Positions 1 to 10,948 are shown, counted from the stretch's first letter. The stretch: DNA of 64,000 bases from Okapia johnstoni (GCA_024291935.2 CM044315.1:72956385-73020384); one strand, 5' to 3'. Numbers and translations are program-made. The notes: a model not told the origin generated them from the sequence alone.

Positions 1-150
1 AGTCATTGTCTGTGTCAAATTATGGACTAAGTATTCTCTAACAGCTAGGGAAAGGGAGGCCCAGAGGGCAGGGGAGGCAGAGATGATGGAGTTGATAGTG
101 CTAGATTCTGCTTTTGGGCTTCGTGGGAAAGGCCTGGCTGAGATGCTGAT

Positions 151-281
151 TGTTGTTATTCAGTCTCTAAGTCATGTCTGATTCTTTGTGACCCCATGGA
201 CTGCAGCACATCAGGCTTCCCTGTCCTTCACTATTTCCTGGAGTTTGCTCAAACTCATGTTCGTTGAGTCTGTGATGCCAT
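151..281 (-). mobile_element. BovB LINE 3' end fragment, antisense
   Basis: Starts with the reverse complement of the BovB/Bov-tA 3' terminus (TTGTTGTTATTCAGTC, then the GACCCCATGGACTGCAGCA block) and continues into the BovB-specific stretch with TTGCTCAAACTCATG. It is a heavily 5'-truncated copy of roughly 130 bases. Confidence 0.75.
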
Positions 282-584
282 CCTCTGGTTGGCATGCTTA
301 AAACTAAATAAAATGAATGAAGACGTTTATGAATAATCATTTCCAGTTCAGTTGCTGTTTTTACCACTGGGCTCTTTTTCCCCTTCTTCTGGGTCCCACT
401 TCCCGTGTGTCTGTCACTTCTCTTCCCATTCTCATAGGAAATGGCACCACCCAAGTCACAAAACTCCCCTAGTTGCCTCAATTTCTTTTTCCCCCATCTA
501 TATCCAATTAGTTGCCAGATCTTAACTTTTTCATCCGTTTATGTCCCACTGCATCTCCCAGCTCAAGCTCGTTATCTCTCTCTC

Positions 585-701
585 TTTTTTTTGGTCACAC
601 TGTATGGCATGTAGGATCTTAGTTCCCCAGCCAGGAATGGAGTCTGTGCCGCCTGTAGTGAAAGCGTGGAATCTTAACCACTGGATCGTCAGGGAAGTCC
701 C
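585..701 (-). mobile_element. Short tRNA-derived SINE (CHR-type), antisense
   Basis: Begins with a T-run (reverse-complemented A tail) and ends in CAGGGAAGTCCC, the complement of the GGACTTCCCTGG start typical of artiodactyl tRNA-Glu SINEs. The middle contains the complement of the B-box region. Confidence 0.7.
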
Positions 702-796
702 CTCATAATTTCTTTTGAAGTCATCGCACCAGCTTTCTCTCTGGTCTCCTTGTCCTCTGTATCTTGGAACCTCTGATCCATTTCCACTGTATAAAC

Positions 797-1035
797 TGCT
801 ATTGCTAAGTTGCTTCAGTCATGTCAGACTCTGTGCGACCCCACAGATGGCAGCCCACCAGGCTCTGCCGTCTCTGGGATTCTCCAGGCAAGAATACTGG
901 AGTGGGTTGCCATTTCCTTCTCCAGTGCATGAAAGGGAAAAGTGAAAGTGAAGTCGCTCAGTCATGTCCGACTCTTAGCGACCCCATGGACTGTAGCCTA
1001 CCAGGCTCCTCCGTTCATGGGATTTTCCAGGCAAG
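797..1035 (-). mobile_element. Bov-A2 SINE (dimeric), antisense
   Basis: Two related BovB-tail monomers lie head to tail, each with a GCGACCCCA block and a CCAGGCAAG block, joined by the GTGAAAGTGAAGTCGCTCAGTC linker typical of Bov-A2. It is followed by a short L1-tail-like piece (1040-1085). Confidence 0.85.
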
Positions 1036-1149
1036 TTCTCTCTAAAAACCATCACAATATTGTAAAGTAATTATCCTCCAAACTGAGTTCTTTCTAAAGT
1101 ATAAAGTGGACCAAATGTCCCCTCTGGAGATAGCAATGTAACAGCTCCA

Positions 1150-1485
1150 CATTGCCCTGATCTTTGAGTCCATCATCCTCAGCATGGCTCCCCAGGCCCT
1201 GGCTGACCTCTGGCTCTGACTTACCCTCCTACCTCATTCATCACTTGTACTTTGCCCATCATGTCTGTGCTTCCAGAGTCTTACAATCCCTGAAGTTCCC
1301 TGAAGACTTTGTATAATTTCATACATTTTGGCCTTGGCTCAGGCTAGCCCTTCTGCCTGGGTTCTTTCTCCCTGAGTTTAACTCCTACTTATCCATGAAG
1401 ACTCAGCTTAAGTCTCAACTCTGCATCCCAGCATGGGACCTAACGCTTAGGCTCCTCCCCATTGATGTGTTCCACAGTGAGAAAA
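1150..1485 (+). mobile_element. L2 LINE fragment, sense
   Basis: C/T-rich text resembling the sense L2 3' region (CTGGCTGACCTCTGGC, then CAGCTTAAGTCTCAACTCTGC, which parallels the L2 block encoding the end of ORF2). It is diverged and interrupted on the right by a Bov-A2. Confidence 0.5.
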
Positions 1486-1488
1486 TAG

Positions 1489-1772
1489 CCAGGCAATGGC
1501 ACCCCACTCCAGTACTCTTGCCTGGAAAATCCCATGGACAGAGGAGCCTGGTAGGCTGCAGTCCATGGGGTCACCAAGAGTCAGACACGACTGAGTGACT
1601 TCACTTTCACTTTTCACTTTCATGAATTGGAGAAGGAAATGGCAACCCACTCCAGTATTCTTGCCTAGAGAATTCCAGGGACTGAGGAGCCTGGTAGGCT
1701 GCCGTCTATGGGGTCGCACAGATTCGGACACGACTGAAGCGACTTAGAAGCAGCAGCAGCAGCAGCAGCAGC
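1489..1772 (+). mobile_element. Bov-A2 SINE (dimeric), sense
   Basis: Starts GGCAATGGCACCCCACTCCA and has two BovB-tail monomers. It ends GACTTAGAAG followed by a (CAG)n tail at about 1749-1772, the usual Bov-A2 terminus. The trinucleotide tail is a potential length polymorphism. Confidence 0.88.
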
Positions 1773-2566
1773 TTGCCAAATATGGCTGATTTTAATCTTG
1801 GCTTTCCCTACTTTCAGTAGCTAAGAAACCATCGACTATTTAGTTCTTCCTCTCATCCAGGATGGCATGAATCAATCCCTGCTTCATAGGTTTACTGTGA
1901 AAGTTGAATGAGATGGTAGATGTGAGAAATCTTTTGTGAATATCTATATGCCTATCTATTCAGCAAGCATCCCTGACCCCTTCTAAGAACGATCTAGGAG
2001 ATCACGTTGGGTTGCAGCTTGTGAACTACGCCTTTGTGAACTCAGGTCAGTGGGTCTTAAAACCTGCTATCTTGCATGGACCCTGAGCATCTTGGATCAG
2101 GGACTGTTTGCTGTGTGGGTGAGGGAGTGAATGAATGAGTGAATTCAAGGTAGTGGGAGAAACGGAGACAAATTCAAGGCAATGTTATGGAACAGGTCAC
2201 ACTCTGGGAACTAAAAGTAATTTAATGTTGCTAGAGCTTAGGGCAAGATGGGGGAGTGTCCACTAATGAGACTAGAAGGTCATAGGGGCTAGACTACAAG
2301 AGGCCATATGTGCATATTAAACAGATTTAAGCTGGGTTAGGAAGAGTCCTCTGCTGCAGTGTTGGAGTGTGGTTACATGAGAAGTTTGGAGGCTACTGTG
2401 GGTCTAGGACAGTGAGAAGGCTGTGGCCATGCAGTGGCAAGGAAGGGATGGAATGGAGCACTCTCAGGAGGTAGTACAGATAGGTTTTGGTGAAGGACTG
2501 GTAGGATGGACAAGAGAGAGCGGTGGTGGGTGGGACCTGGGTTCTGACTATTCACATGCTAAATGC

Positions 2567-2568
<2 letters not shown>

Positions 2569-2606
<38 letters not shown>
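2569..2606 (+). repeat. (TG)n microsatellite, 19 units
   Basis: An uninterrupted TG dinucleotide run of 38 bases. No SINE tail is adjacent, so this looks like an independent microsatellite. Confidence 0.97.
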
Positions 2607-2607
<1 letters not shown>

Positions 2608-2787
2608 TTCCACCCATGGGGACAGCAGTGTGCCCTGGTGATGGGGCAGTGTCCTCACTGCACATTTTCATTTATTTTACAAATGAAAAAGCTGAGGCAC
2701 CTAGAAGAAAGAAAGACTGATTAGTACAAGAAGTGGTGTTTGAAATCTTAACCATTTTTTCTCATTATCCAAATCTGTTCCCATCCC

Positions 2788-3255
2788 TGTGGTAGATTGG
2801 TTAAAGGCCACAGATTCCTCCCATCTCTATTCATGCCTCTTTGTAAAGTGACTTTGCTCTTCTCAATCAAAGCCCTTTGAATCTGGGCCAGGCCTGTGAC
2901 TTGATTTGGCCAATAGAATGCAGCATATGGGATATTTTTCAGTTTCTGAGGCTAGGCCTCAATAGATTGTGTCTTCTGCCTTGCTCTCTTGGAAGACTGC
3001 CCTGAGACCACCATGTGAGCTGTTCTGGCCTGCCAGTGGATTAGAAGCCTCGTGGGAAAGAACTATGGCACTCAGCCCTCAGCCAGCACAAACTGCCAGA
3101 CCTAGGGTTGACCTTCCAGCTGAATGCTGCTCACAAATGATCTGAGATATTAATAAAGTCTGCAAATGAACCCATCCAGCCACCCACAGAATTGTGAGAA
3201 ATAATAAATTATTGCTGTTTTAATCCACTGAACTTTTGGGAGTGATTGTTGGAAT
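2788..3255 (+). mobile_element. MLT1-like MaLR LTR, sense
   Basis: An aged LTR of mammalian MaLR type: an early GGCCAATAGAATG block, a middle with CACCATGTGAGCTG, and an end with GAGAAATAATAAATT followed by TTTTAATCCACTGAACTTTTGG, the typical MLT1 polyadenylation-signal region. It is probably a solo LTR; no internal region is recognised beside it. Confidence 0.65.
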
Positions 3256-3309
3256 ATATAACTTGAAGGAACTTCTCCACTCCCATTACCAATGATTGGC
3301 TTCACTGTC

Positions 3310-3590
3310 TGCCTGGTTGTTTCTGCCAATTCCCTTTCCCCAACATCTTACATTTAATCTGCCACCAGGTCCTAAATACACATTGGATCCCTCTACTGCC
3401 CACTTTCCCTATGCCTTGACGTGAGTTCTGGTCCTCTTCATCTCTCATCTGGATTATTATAGCAATCTCTAACTGGGTTCCCTCTCTCCTTTCTCCCTGC
3501 TCCCTACTCTTCCCACTCCATCTATCACAACCCACCACAGTCAGAGCTATCTTTCTTTTTCTTTTTTTCCTAATGTAATTTGAAGCCTGC
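3310..3590 (+). mobile_element. L2 LINE fragment, sense (left part)
   Basis: Resembles the sense L2 ORF2 segment with CATCTGGATTATTATAGCAA, then a C/T-rich block and CAGTCAGAGCTATCTTTC. The element appears to resume after the inserted GT repeat and SINE, at about 3845-4090. Confidence 0.65.
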
Positions 3591-3592
3591 AT

Positions 3593-3594
<2 letters not shown>

Positions 3595-3645
<51 letters not shown>
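3595..3645 (+). repeat. (GT)n microsatellite, 25.5 units
   Basis: A pure 51-base GT run directly abutting the 3' terminus of an antisense Bov-tA. This placement suggests it grew from the SINE tail, as at 59230-59276. Confidence 0.97.
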
Positions 3646-3647
<2 letters not shown>

Positions 3648-3841
3648 CAGTCACATCTCACTCTTTGAGACCCCATGGACTATTGCCTGCCAGGCTCCTC
3701 TGCCCATGGGATTCTCCAGGTAAGCATAGTGGAGTGGGTTGCCATTTCCTCCTCCAGGGGATCTTCCTGACCCAGGGATTAAACCTGCATCTCTTGCTTT
3801 GGGAGGCAGATTCTTTACCCCTGAGCAACCCACAAAGCCCC
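3646..3841 (-). mobile_element. Bov-tA SINE, antisense
   Basis: Reads CTCAGTCACATCTCACTC through the GACCCCATGGAC block to GAGCAACCCACAAAGCCCC, the complement of a Bov-tA with its tRNA-like head at the right end. It is inserted, with its GT tail, inside an L2 copy. Confidence 0.85.
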
Positions 3842-3844
3842 AAG

Positions 3845-4090
3845 CTGTCTTTCGTACATGCATATATAACCAGATTACTCCATTGCTTCAAAACTTTTGT
3901 TTGCAAAGTAAATTCCCAGTAATGTGATTTCCAAGGCCTTAGACCGCCAGTCTCTGCTTCTCTTTCCAGCCCTGCCTTCCACCATTCCTCTCATGAACCT
4001 TATGTTTCTAGAGCTGCTTTACACATTCTGGTGACTTCCAGGCACCTGCACCTGTTTCTCTGTTATATGAGGCAACCTGCTGAAGAGGTC
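3845..4090 (+). mobile_element. L2 LINE fragment, sense (right part)
   Basis: Continues the L2 copy from 3310-3590: the region with CATTGCTTCAAAACTTTTG (L2: clients of the 'cactcccctgcttaaaac' segment) and the later CTTTCCAGCCCTGCCTTCCA. The order agrees with one element split by a younger insertion. Confidence 0.5.
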
Positions 4091-4239
4091 AGAGAAAAAC
4101 ACTTGACTTGCCAACAGATCTACATTCCTAGGCTGGCTATGAGGGACTCACACTGGGGTACAGATCTGAACCTTGTAAAGATTTGAACATTCCAAGTGAC
4201 ATCCACACTTAGGCTACTACCTTCTTACCTTTTCTTTTT

Positions 4240-4312
4240 TCCTTTCTTTTTGAAATTGAAGTATAGTTGATGTAAAATGAGGCTAAGTGATTGATTCTCA
4301 TTCAATAAAAAG
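4240..4312 (-). mobile_element. L1 3' end fragment, antisense
   Basis: TTGAAATTGAAGTATAGTTGA is the complement of the terminal part of many mammalian L1 3' ends. Only about 70 bases are recognisable. Confidence 0.45.
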
Positions 4313-4454
4313 CATCTCTTGTATATGTTATGTGCAAACTAGGAACTAGAGAAGGCTGACTACTCTGACAACTAGAAAAGATAAAAGGAAATTTCGTTGT
4401 TTGTAAGACTCTTAACCACAATGCTGTTCACCGAGCAACCATGATTCTGCAATC

Positions 4455-4645
4455 TAGTAGAAAGACCTCTTGACTTGGATCAGACAGACCTGGTTCAGAT
4501 CTGGTTCTTCCATTTATCAGATGTGTGATCCTGGAAAGTCATTTAAGTATTCTGACTTCTATTTCCTCATTTATAGAAAGAGGATGGCAATCCATACCTT
4601 GCATGATTGCACTGAGGACTAAAAGAGACAAAGATATGAGTGAAT
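4455..4645 (+). mobile_element. MIR SINE, sense
   Basis: Shows the MIR order: CAGACAGACCTGGTTCAGAT (B-box region), GATGTGTGATCCTGG (core), then TTTCCTCATTTATAGAAAGAGG. Confidence 0.7.
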
Positions 4646-5514
4646 CCAGTATATTTTAAGGCCTTAATGATTATGATTGTTAGCCAGTTTGATCCCAGGC
4701 AAAAGGTAGAATTTTGTCTCTCTTCCTATTCTTACTTGGCATTTAGATGTAGAAGTGGAGATAGCCCAATACCATATGATTTGTTCTGTATTCTCTCTGG
4801 TAATCACCTGCTAATCAATAGAGAGGCACAAATGATACAGCCCAAATGTCAGATATGCCATGCCCCTTTAAGATCTAAATGTAATGAGTCTGAACTTCAG
4901 TTTTTACATTTTATTGCCCTTGTCAGTTGGAAGACATCCTGAAGTTTTCTGCAAATTCCACAAAGCCTTAGTACTCCCATAGTCTCTGCTTCTACTCTCC
5001 TTTTTCAACTCAGAAAAACAAAGCCCAGTGCTCAATTTTCCTACTCACTCTTTCATACAAATCTTCTCTCTCAGGAAGCATTCCTGAGTGTAATGGCCTT
5101 TACTGAAGTGTTGAGAGTCACAGATGATGTTTACGTGATATGTGTGACAAACAACTTCTCCCATTTAATGCATTCCAGTGCTTAAACACCCTCTGTTTAC
5201 CTACCATGGGAAGGTTACTTCTGACCCTTTATCCATGCAGCACCTACCCTTACACTGATTTTCTCACTCATTTTTTTCCGTTCCCCTTCCCAGCTCTCTT
5301 TATTACTTCCCCCACCCATTTTGCTAAGTAAATTCCAAATTCCTTTCCTTTTTTGCACTGAGCAAGTTAGTGTCTCCCTTCTCCTGTCACACTTACATAT
5401 CCACACTTCTCAAGGCCCTAAGTAGGGCAAAAGGACCTCTGTACATGAGACTTTATCCTTCTTGGAAGGCAGTCGTGGTTAAAAAAGAGTGTTTTTTGTT
5501 CTGTTATAACCACA

Positions 5515-5765
5515 ATGTTTCCTATTTATTGAGGGCTTACTATGTGCCTGGCACTCAGTCAAGCGCTTTCCAGTAGCTATCCCATTTTCTTATTTAATCT
5601 TCACAACATTGTTACTATTTCTACAAATAACAATGAGGTGAATGTGTCAGAAAAATGAGACAATTTACATAAGGTCACACAGCAAGTAAGTGTGTAGAAC
5701 AAGGATTAAAAACTACATCGGTCTGGTTCTAAGTTTGTGCTCTGTCCACTTTACTACATGCAAGA
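5515..5765 (-). mobile_element. MIR SINE, antisense, nearly full length
   Basis: Opens with TATTTATTGAGGGCTTACTA and TGTGCCTGGCACTC, passes AAGGTCACACAGCAAGTAAG and ends near TGTGCTCTGTCCACTTTACTA. This is the full reverse-complement MIR order. Confidence 0.8.
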
Positions 5766-6661
5766 GAAGAAAGAGAAAGTGATGAGAAGACCTGAGGCGA
5801 CGTAAACCAATACCATCTGGTCTCCTATTGTCTCTCAACCGCAAAAGGTGGGTTTTTTGTGTTATCTCATTATTCCTGTGAAGAATGAATAGTCATTATC
5901 AAGACACCCATTTTGAAAATGAGAAAACTCAAGTAAGACAGTGAGGGAGAAGGCAGCATAGGATATTTGATTTTAAGATCACAGAGGCACTAGTTCTGTG
6001 TGATTAAGAAGTTCAAGGTACGATCATGGGAGGGAAAGTGAAGAGGAGACCAAGGACTGAAGGATCAGGAAACCCCATGGCTACCAAAGGCACCAAGAGG
6101 GTGGCAGGACAGGGCTAATGCAAATGACCATGAGCCAGAGGATGGAATCTTCAATGCAGAGGAATAATTGGGGGTCAGTGATGTCCTTGATAAGAGGGAT
6201 GGAAGGTGGTGTGTCTGGAGACCAAAGAAGAAGGAATTTTTGTATAAGGGTGGAAGTGGCAATGCTAACCCCACCTCTTGGTTCTTGGTGTGTAGAGACT
6301 AGGGAAGTGAGAAGCCTTCCTGCAGAAGTGACACTCCTGGAGGAGTGTCAAGCATTAATAAAGGCAAAGAAGTAACCTGAGTATGCTCTGAAGAAGCAGA
6401 GGGTATAGGAAAGTTTGTTGGCAAAAGAACAGGATTCTAGAGGGCACAGTGGGAAGGGCTGTCAGGACGTGGATGGTGAGAAGGTGAGTGAAAGGGAGGG
6501 GCTGGAGAAGCTCAGAAGAGCTCAAAGATGAGTCTGAGAGAGAAGTCAGACAACCAGAGGGGCTGTCTTTTGGTTGGCTACTCTGGCCAGAGAGACAAAG
6601 TGTAGATAAAGTCATAACGGAATGTAGGGAAAAAATGTTTTGATATCTCACTCTGTTGTCT

Positions 6662-6753
6662 AGGATTTTTTTTCTTAAATTGATGTATAGTTAATTTATA
6701 ACATCGTGTTAGTTTCAAGGTACAGCAAGGTGATTCAGTTACATAAACATATA
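6662..6753 (-). mobile_element. L1 fragment, antisense
   Basis: TTGATGTATAGTTAATTTATAA and then TACAGCAAGGTGATTCAG are the complement of an artiodactyl-type L1 3' end. A sense BovB directly abuts on the right. Confidence 0.6.
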
Positions 6754-7230
6754 AATCACTTTGCTGACAAAGGTCTGTATAGTCAAAGCTATGGTTTTTC
6801 CAGTAGTCCTGTACAGATATGAGAGTTGGACCATAAAGACAGCCAAATGCCAAAGGATCAGTGCTTTTGAACTGTGGTGCTGGAGAAGACTCTTGAGAGT
6901 CCCTTGGACAGTAAGATCAAACAAGTCAGTCCTAAAGGAAATCAACCCTGAATATTCATTGGAAGGACTGATGCTGAAGCTGAAACTCCAATACTTTGGC
7001 CACCTGATGCACAGAACTAACTCATTGGAAAAGACCCTGTTGCTGGGAAAGATGGAGGGCACGAGGAGAAGGGGACAACAGAGGATGAGATGGTTGGATG
7101 GCATCACCAACTCAATAGACATGAATTTGAGCAAGCTCCGGGAGATAGTGAAGACAGGGAAGCCTGGCAAGCTGCTGTTAATGGGATCTCAGAGAGTTGG
7201 ACATGACTGAGCGACTGAACAACAACAATA
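6754..7230 (+). mobile_element. BovB LINE, 5'-truncated, sense; ORF C-terminus open
   Basis: An open frame (6761-7210) encodes the region downstream of the BovB reverse transcriptase core, with KAMVFPVVLYRYESWTIK early, a WRRLLRVPWT block and the ending GSQRVGHD. It finishes with the BovB 3' end ACTGAACAACAACAATA. The catalytic RT palm is missing because of 5' truncation, so the frame is a relic and not a host gene. The lack of stops over about 150 codons suggests a fairly young copy. Confidence 0.9.
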
Positions 7231-7439
7231 GACCTCTAAGATTTGAGAAGGGGGATGACTATGGGGAGGGATTATAATTCTAAACCAAACGTGGCAGTTG
7301 GTTCCTGTGACCTCAGGAAGACTTGAAATGAAGTCCAGTTCTGTATGGAAGGACGGGCTGCTATTTACGTGTTATACCTGCCATCTCTGGCAGAGCTGGG
7401 ACTTTCTAATGACAAGGAAAGAATGTTTTCTCACTCCAG

Positions 7440-7674
7440 GCTACTGCTGGTAATGGAGAGCCATTGGAAATGTTTTGTTTGTTTCATCAGGGTTGAAGGT
7501 AACATGGTGACATGTAGAACAATCACTCAACCTGCTGATGTAGATGGTAGATTGAAGAGTGGAGGCAGGGAGACCCACTGGGAGGCCATTGCTTTAGTTC
7601 AAGCAAGAAGTGATGAGGCCTGAACCAGGGTGAGAGCGGTGAAGATGGAGAGGAAGGGAAGGGATAGGACACCT
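7440..7674 (-). mobile_element. L2 LINE, antisense (left part)
   Basis: Shows the antisense L2 order: GAGAGCCATTGGAAATGTTTTG, GGCAGGGAGACCCACTGGGA, GGCCATTGCTTTAGTTCAAG, then GTGAAGATGGAGAGGAAGGG. It is split by a Bov-tA and resumes at 7809. Confidence 0.7.
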
Positions 7675-7808
7675 TGAAGTGAAGTGAAGTGAGAGTCGCT
7701 CAGTCGTGTCCAACTCTTTGCGACCCCAGGGACTGTAGCCTGACAGGCTCCTCTGTCCATGGGATTTTCCAGGCAAGAAGACCGAAGTGGGTTGCCTTCC
7801 CTTCTCCA
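7675..7808 (-). mobile_element. Bov-tA SINE, antisense, 5'-truncated
   Basis: AGTGAAGTGAGAGTCGCTCAG, then GCGACCCCAGGGACTGTAGC and CCTTCTCC at the right. The tRNA-like head is absent, so this copy is truncated to the BovB-related body. It interrupts an L2. Confidence 0.82.
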
Positions 7809-7905
7809 TAGGATACCTTATGGAGGGGTTATTACCAGGCTGATGGGATGTAGGGTGTGAAGGAGTGCATAGGGTATACAACAATGCCCAGGTTTCTGGC
7901 TTCGC
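7809..7905 (-). mobile_element. L2 LINE, antisense (right part)
   Basis: Resumes the L2 of 7440-7674: GATGGGATGTAGGGTGTGAA and then ATGCCCAGGTTTCTGGCTT, the complement of consecutive L2 ORF2 blocks. Confidence 0.65.
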
Positions 7906-8149
7906 TTCCACCTGTAGACAGCCATCCAGATCCTGCGTCTCTCCGTGGGCCTGAGTACGAAGTGATAAATGCACAGGCAAGAGCTTTAGAAATGGCAGAG
8001 TTACAAACCCATCATCATCTACTTTATCATCAAAGCCCTTTGATCACCCTACTAAGTTCAGTCTATGGAACGAGGCGTGAGAATTAAGATAAATGACGAT
8101 AGTCAGCCAGGTATTGGGGATATTCGAGTCCCCAAGAAACCTCGTACTC

Positions 8150-8480
8150 CCTACACCTGCCGGGAGCCGAGGGCCCCGAGAAAGGGGGCTCCGCCCCTGG
8201 GCGGGGCATGGGTGGGGCCCGGACGCGGCCGTAGCCCAGCTCAGCTGCAGCCCGAGCCTCTGCCCGAAGTCGCCGCGGAGAGGACCGGACCCGCCCCGCC
8301 CCGCCCCCCCCACCTCCCTGCTCCAAGAACCCGCTTCGCCTTCTGCCGCCCGCCGCCAGGTCCAGCGGTTCCGCGGCGCTGCCAGGGAGCTAGCAGCTCG
8401 TCCTCACCCGGAGTCCCAGGTAAGGGGCGCGGCCCGGCAGCCCGCCTGGGGCGGATCTGGGACCGATCCCCGGAGCAGGG
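8150..8480 (+). promoter_or_regulatory. RAB3B: CpG-island promoter of RAB3B
   Basis: The only dense CpG cluster in the window. It contains Sp1-type GC boxes: GGGCGGGG at 8199-8206 and an overlapping run of CCCGCCCC units at 8290-8310. No TATA box is visible at a clear position, which fits a TATA-less CpG promoter with dispersed starts. It lies directly upstream of, and overlaps, a strong splice donor at 8419/8420. The transcription start cannot be fixed from sequence alone. Assignment to RAB3B rests on orientation, position and the absence of another gene nearby. Confidence 0.8.
8230..8419 (+). other. RAB3B: Predicted non-coding exon 1 of RAB3B (5' edge uncertain)
   Basis: The right edge is the donor CCCAG|GTAAGG, a near-perfect U1 match, with GT at 8420-8421. 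The left edge is not determinable and is set loosely within the CpG island. RAB3-family genes usually carry a 5'-untranslated first exon, with the ATG at or near the start of exon 2. That fits here, because the next exon begins exactly at the ATG. A cDNA or CAGE read would settle the start. Confidence 0.65.
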
Positions 8481-9120
8481 CGCGGGGGACAGTGAGCGGG
8501 CATTGAGAAGGAGCACAGGGCAGCGGAAGGGACACCAAGAAGAAGGGGCCAGGGGAGGCCACTAAGGAGGGGTACCGCGGCAGTGAAGGGGCACGTAGCC
8601 TGGGGAGGGGCCCTGAGGAGGGTCTACCGGGGCTTTGAGGGCCGCGAGGGGAGCCCCAAAGGCAGGGGCAGCGGGATCGGAGGAACAAGAAAGAGGGCGC
8701 CGGGGCTGGGGAGAAGGCTGAGAGGCAACTGGAGCGCAGCGAGGGCTGGTTGAGGGGGAAACTGGGGGGAGGGAGATGGAGGCGGGGGAGATATAAGAAG
8801 GGAGCTGAGAGGGGCAGTGCGGGCAGAGGGTACCGAGCAGCCGAGGGGCGGGGAAAGGGGTGCTGAAGCGAAGAGATTAAGGAGAGCGAGGGAGGGGAGG
8901 CGTGGAAGTGAAGAGCTAAGGGGAGGGGACTGGGTGATGGGGGTCATTTTGAGATGGAGAAGGAGTGAGATGATGAGGGGAAGGGGCGCTGGGCAGGAGC
9001 GGGGTGCTGGGCGGGGAGACGATAATGTGAGTGTGGTGTGGAGCGGAGCCCAGCTGGATATAGGCAAGGTGGGTAACTGGAGTGGGGGCTTGGAGGTGGG
9101 AAGCTAGGAAGAATGAGAAG
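8480..9120 (+). other. G/A-rich, G-skewed 5' end of intron 1
   Basis: The sense strand is a long series of GGGG, GGGAGG, GAGGGG and GGCGGGG blocks with few pyrimidines, starting just after the exon 1 donor. Long open frames on both strands (for example 8624-9067 on the minus strand) result from this low-complexity composition and are not genes. Confidence 0.8.
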
Positions 9121-9808
9121 GTGGGAGGCAAGGCTAGGTCTATCCAGGCTGCAGAGAAAGCGGGTGGGGAGCTGGTGAAGGGAGAGTCCTGGCCGTGGAT
9201 ATGGGCTGTGGGAGCCTGAGTTCTGGCTAGGGGTGGGCTATGGAGAGGCACTGCAATTTAGCAGGGGGTTGGGGGAACTGTCCTGGAACTTGGAGAGTTT
9301 AGGGTGGTGGATGGGCTGGGTCATGGTGCGGAGAAAGCCAGGTGTGGATTGTGGTGTGAGAGTGGGAAGATGATAAGGGCCCAGAGTGGAGTCCAAGAGC
9401 ATCCAGATGCTAGCCCTGTCTTAGCTCCTCACAAGGCTGAGGAGGGGACGCAAGCACTGGACCCTATTACACTGCTACCTGGGATCAGAGACAAGAAAAG
9501 AATCATTGACAGGGAAATTCATCCACAGGCCCAGTCTTGTTCTAGAGTCCAAATGTGGGAAGAGATTTTTAGGGAGGGCAAGGTGGCAGCCTCTGGCAGC
9601 TAGTAGAGGTGTGGAGGGGAGTGAGAGAAGGACAGGGACATCCATCTCAACTGCATGGAATCTAGATGGAAAAGGGTAGGGGATAGTAAAAGGAGCTGGA
9701 TGTGTGTGTGTGCACAGGTGTGTGCCCACCTGTTCTACTCGTATAAATGGAGGAAGAGAATGAAGTCCGTGAAAAGCCGACTATGGTATAAGGAAGCCCT
9801 AGTGCTGT

Positions 9809-10022
9809 GTTGTTGCTGTTTAGTTGCTCAGACAGGTCCGACTCTTCGTGACCCTGTGAACTGCAGCCTGCCAAGTTCCTCTGTCCATGGGATTTTCCAG
9901 GCAAGAATACTGGAGTGGGTTGCCATTTCCTCCTCCAGGGGATCTTCCCATCCCAGGGATGGAACCCATGTCTTTGCATTGGCAGGCTGATTCTTTACCA
10001 CTGAGCCACTGGGGAAGCCCCT
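9809..10022 (-). mobile_element. Bov-tA SINE, antisense, full length
   Basis: Begins GTTGTTGCTGTTTAGTTGCTC (3' terminus complement) and runs through GGGATTTTCCAGGCAAGAAT to CCACTGGGGAAGCCCC, the complement of the GGGGCTTCCC head. Both ends are present. Confidence 0.9.
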
Positions 10023-10879
10023 GGTGCTTGTTTGCAGGAGCAAAGACATTCTGCCAGAGGATGGTGGGTCAGGGAAGACTTTCTGATCATGAAGGATTTA
10101 GCTAGCAGCAGAGGAAAGTATGTTCCAATCAGAGGAAACAGTATGGAAGAAGGCAAAAATCTAAAATGATCTCCACCCCAAGAAATAAATCTCCAGTTTA
10201 TTAAGGATTATGATGTGAAGGGAGGCACCAGTAATCTGTAGAGGATATTTGAAAAGATTTTCCCTCTAAGCTGGAATTCCTATGGTTTTTCTTCATCTCC
10301 CCAGAGCACAGGGGAGATGGCACACAGTAGGTGTTCAATGAATGTTGATTGAATGAATAATTGAGCTGTGGTTTTGCTCTTGCCTTGATTTCCTCACCTA
10401 CTCACAAGAATTGTTGTGAGAATCAAATATAATTTGGACGAAAGAGCTTCATAAACTGTAAAGCACTGTATAGAAGAGAGAGGCCACTGACGTTATTATG
10501 CAGGTTTGCCTACGTTATGATGGTGGTCACATCAACCACTATCTCTTTCCAGCCTGGAGAAGGAAGTGAACATTTATCAAGCATCTATCGTATGCGAGGT
10601 GGAATACAATGAAAACACCTGGTAGAGTGCCTGGCATTTAGTAGTAGGTGCTCACTGAATGATAGCTATTACAATATTGTTTCTGTGGCTCTAAGAGATC
10701 GGGGAAACAATGAGGAGGTGGGCTGGGCTGGGCTGTGGTGGGGAATGGTTTCAAGAAAGGTTGAATCAGAAAAGCGAGTATAATATGGCTTTAGGGAGGA
10801 GATTGAGTATAGCAGGGTGAAGGTCAATTGTCTAACTCCCTCTTTAACCTCATGGATAAATCCTCCCAATAGGAAGACA

Positions 10880-10948
10880 GAATTACATTTATTGAGCACC
10901 TGCTATGTGTCACTTGCATATCTGTATGCCTTACCAACATTGTGAGGG
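10880..10948 (-). mobile_element. MIR SINE, antisense (left part)
   Basis: ACATTTATTGAGCACCTGCTA is the complement of the MIR 3' end. The element continues after the inserted Bov-tA at 11140. Confidence 0.7.

Larger units (their letters stand above)
1..8150. other. Upstream intergenic region, repeat-rich
   Basis: No coding exon is recognised. The region holds BovB, Bov-tA, Bov-A2, L1, L2, MIR and MLT1-like repeats, listed separately. Stretches in which I recognise nothing specific are about 282-584, 1773-2560, 4095-4450, 4650-5510, 5770-6660, 7231-7440 and 7906-8150. The section 6440-6600 is purine-rich and may be more antisense L2. Open frames here are short, lack splice-compatible context and mostly read through repeats. 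Confidence 0.7.

Noticed and set aside
1749..1772. (CAG)n run as a coding polyglutamine or disease-type repeat
   Set aside because: It is the normal trinucleotide tail of a Bov-A2 SINE in intergenic DNA.
6761..7210. 150-codon open frame as a host gene
   Set aside because: Its text is the C-terminal region of the BovB LINE ORF and ends in the BovB 3' terminus, so it is a retroelement relic.
8065..9251. Overlapping open frames on both strands around the CpG island
   Set aside because: Low-complexity Pro/Arg/Gly/Ser products explained by CpG- and G-rich composition. No domain or homologous protein is recognised, and they cross a strong splice donor.
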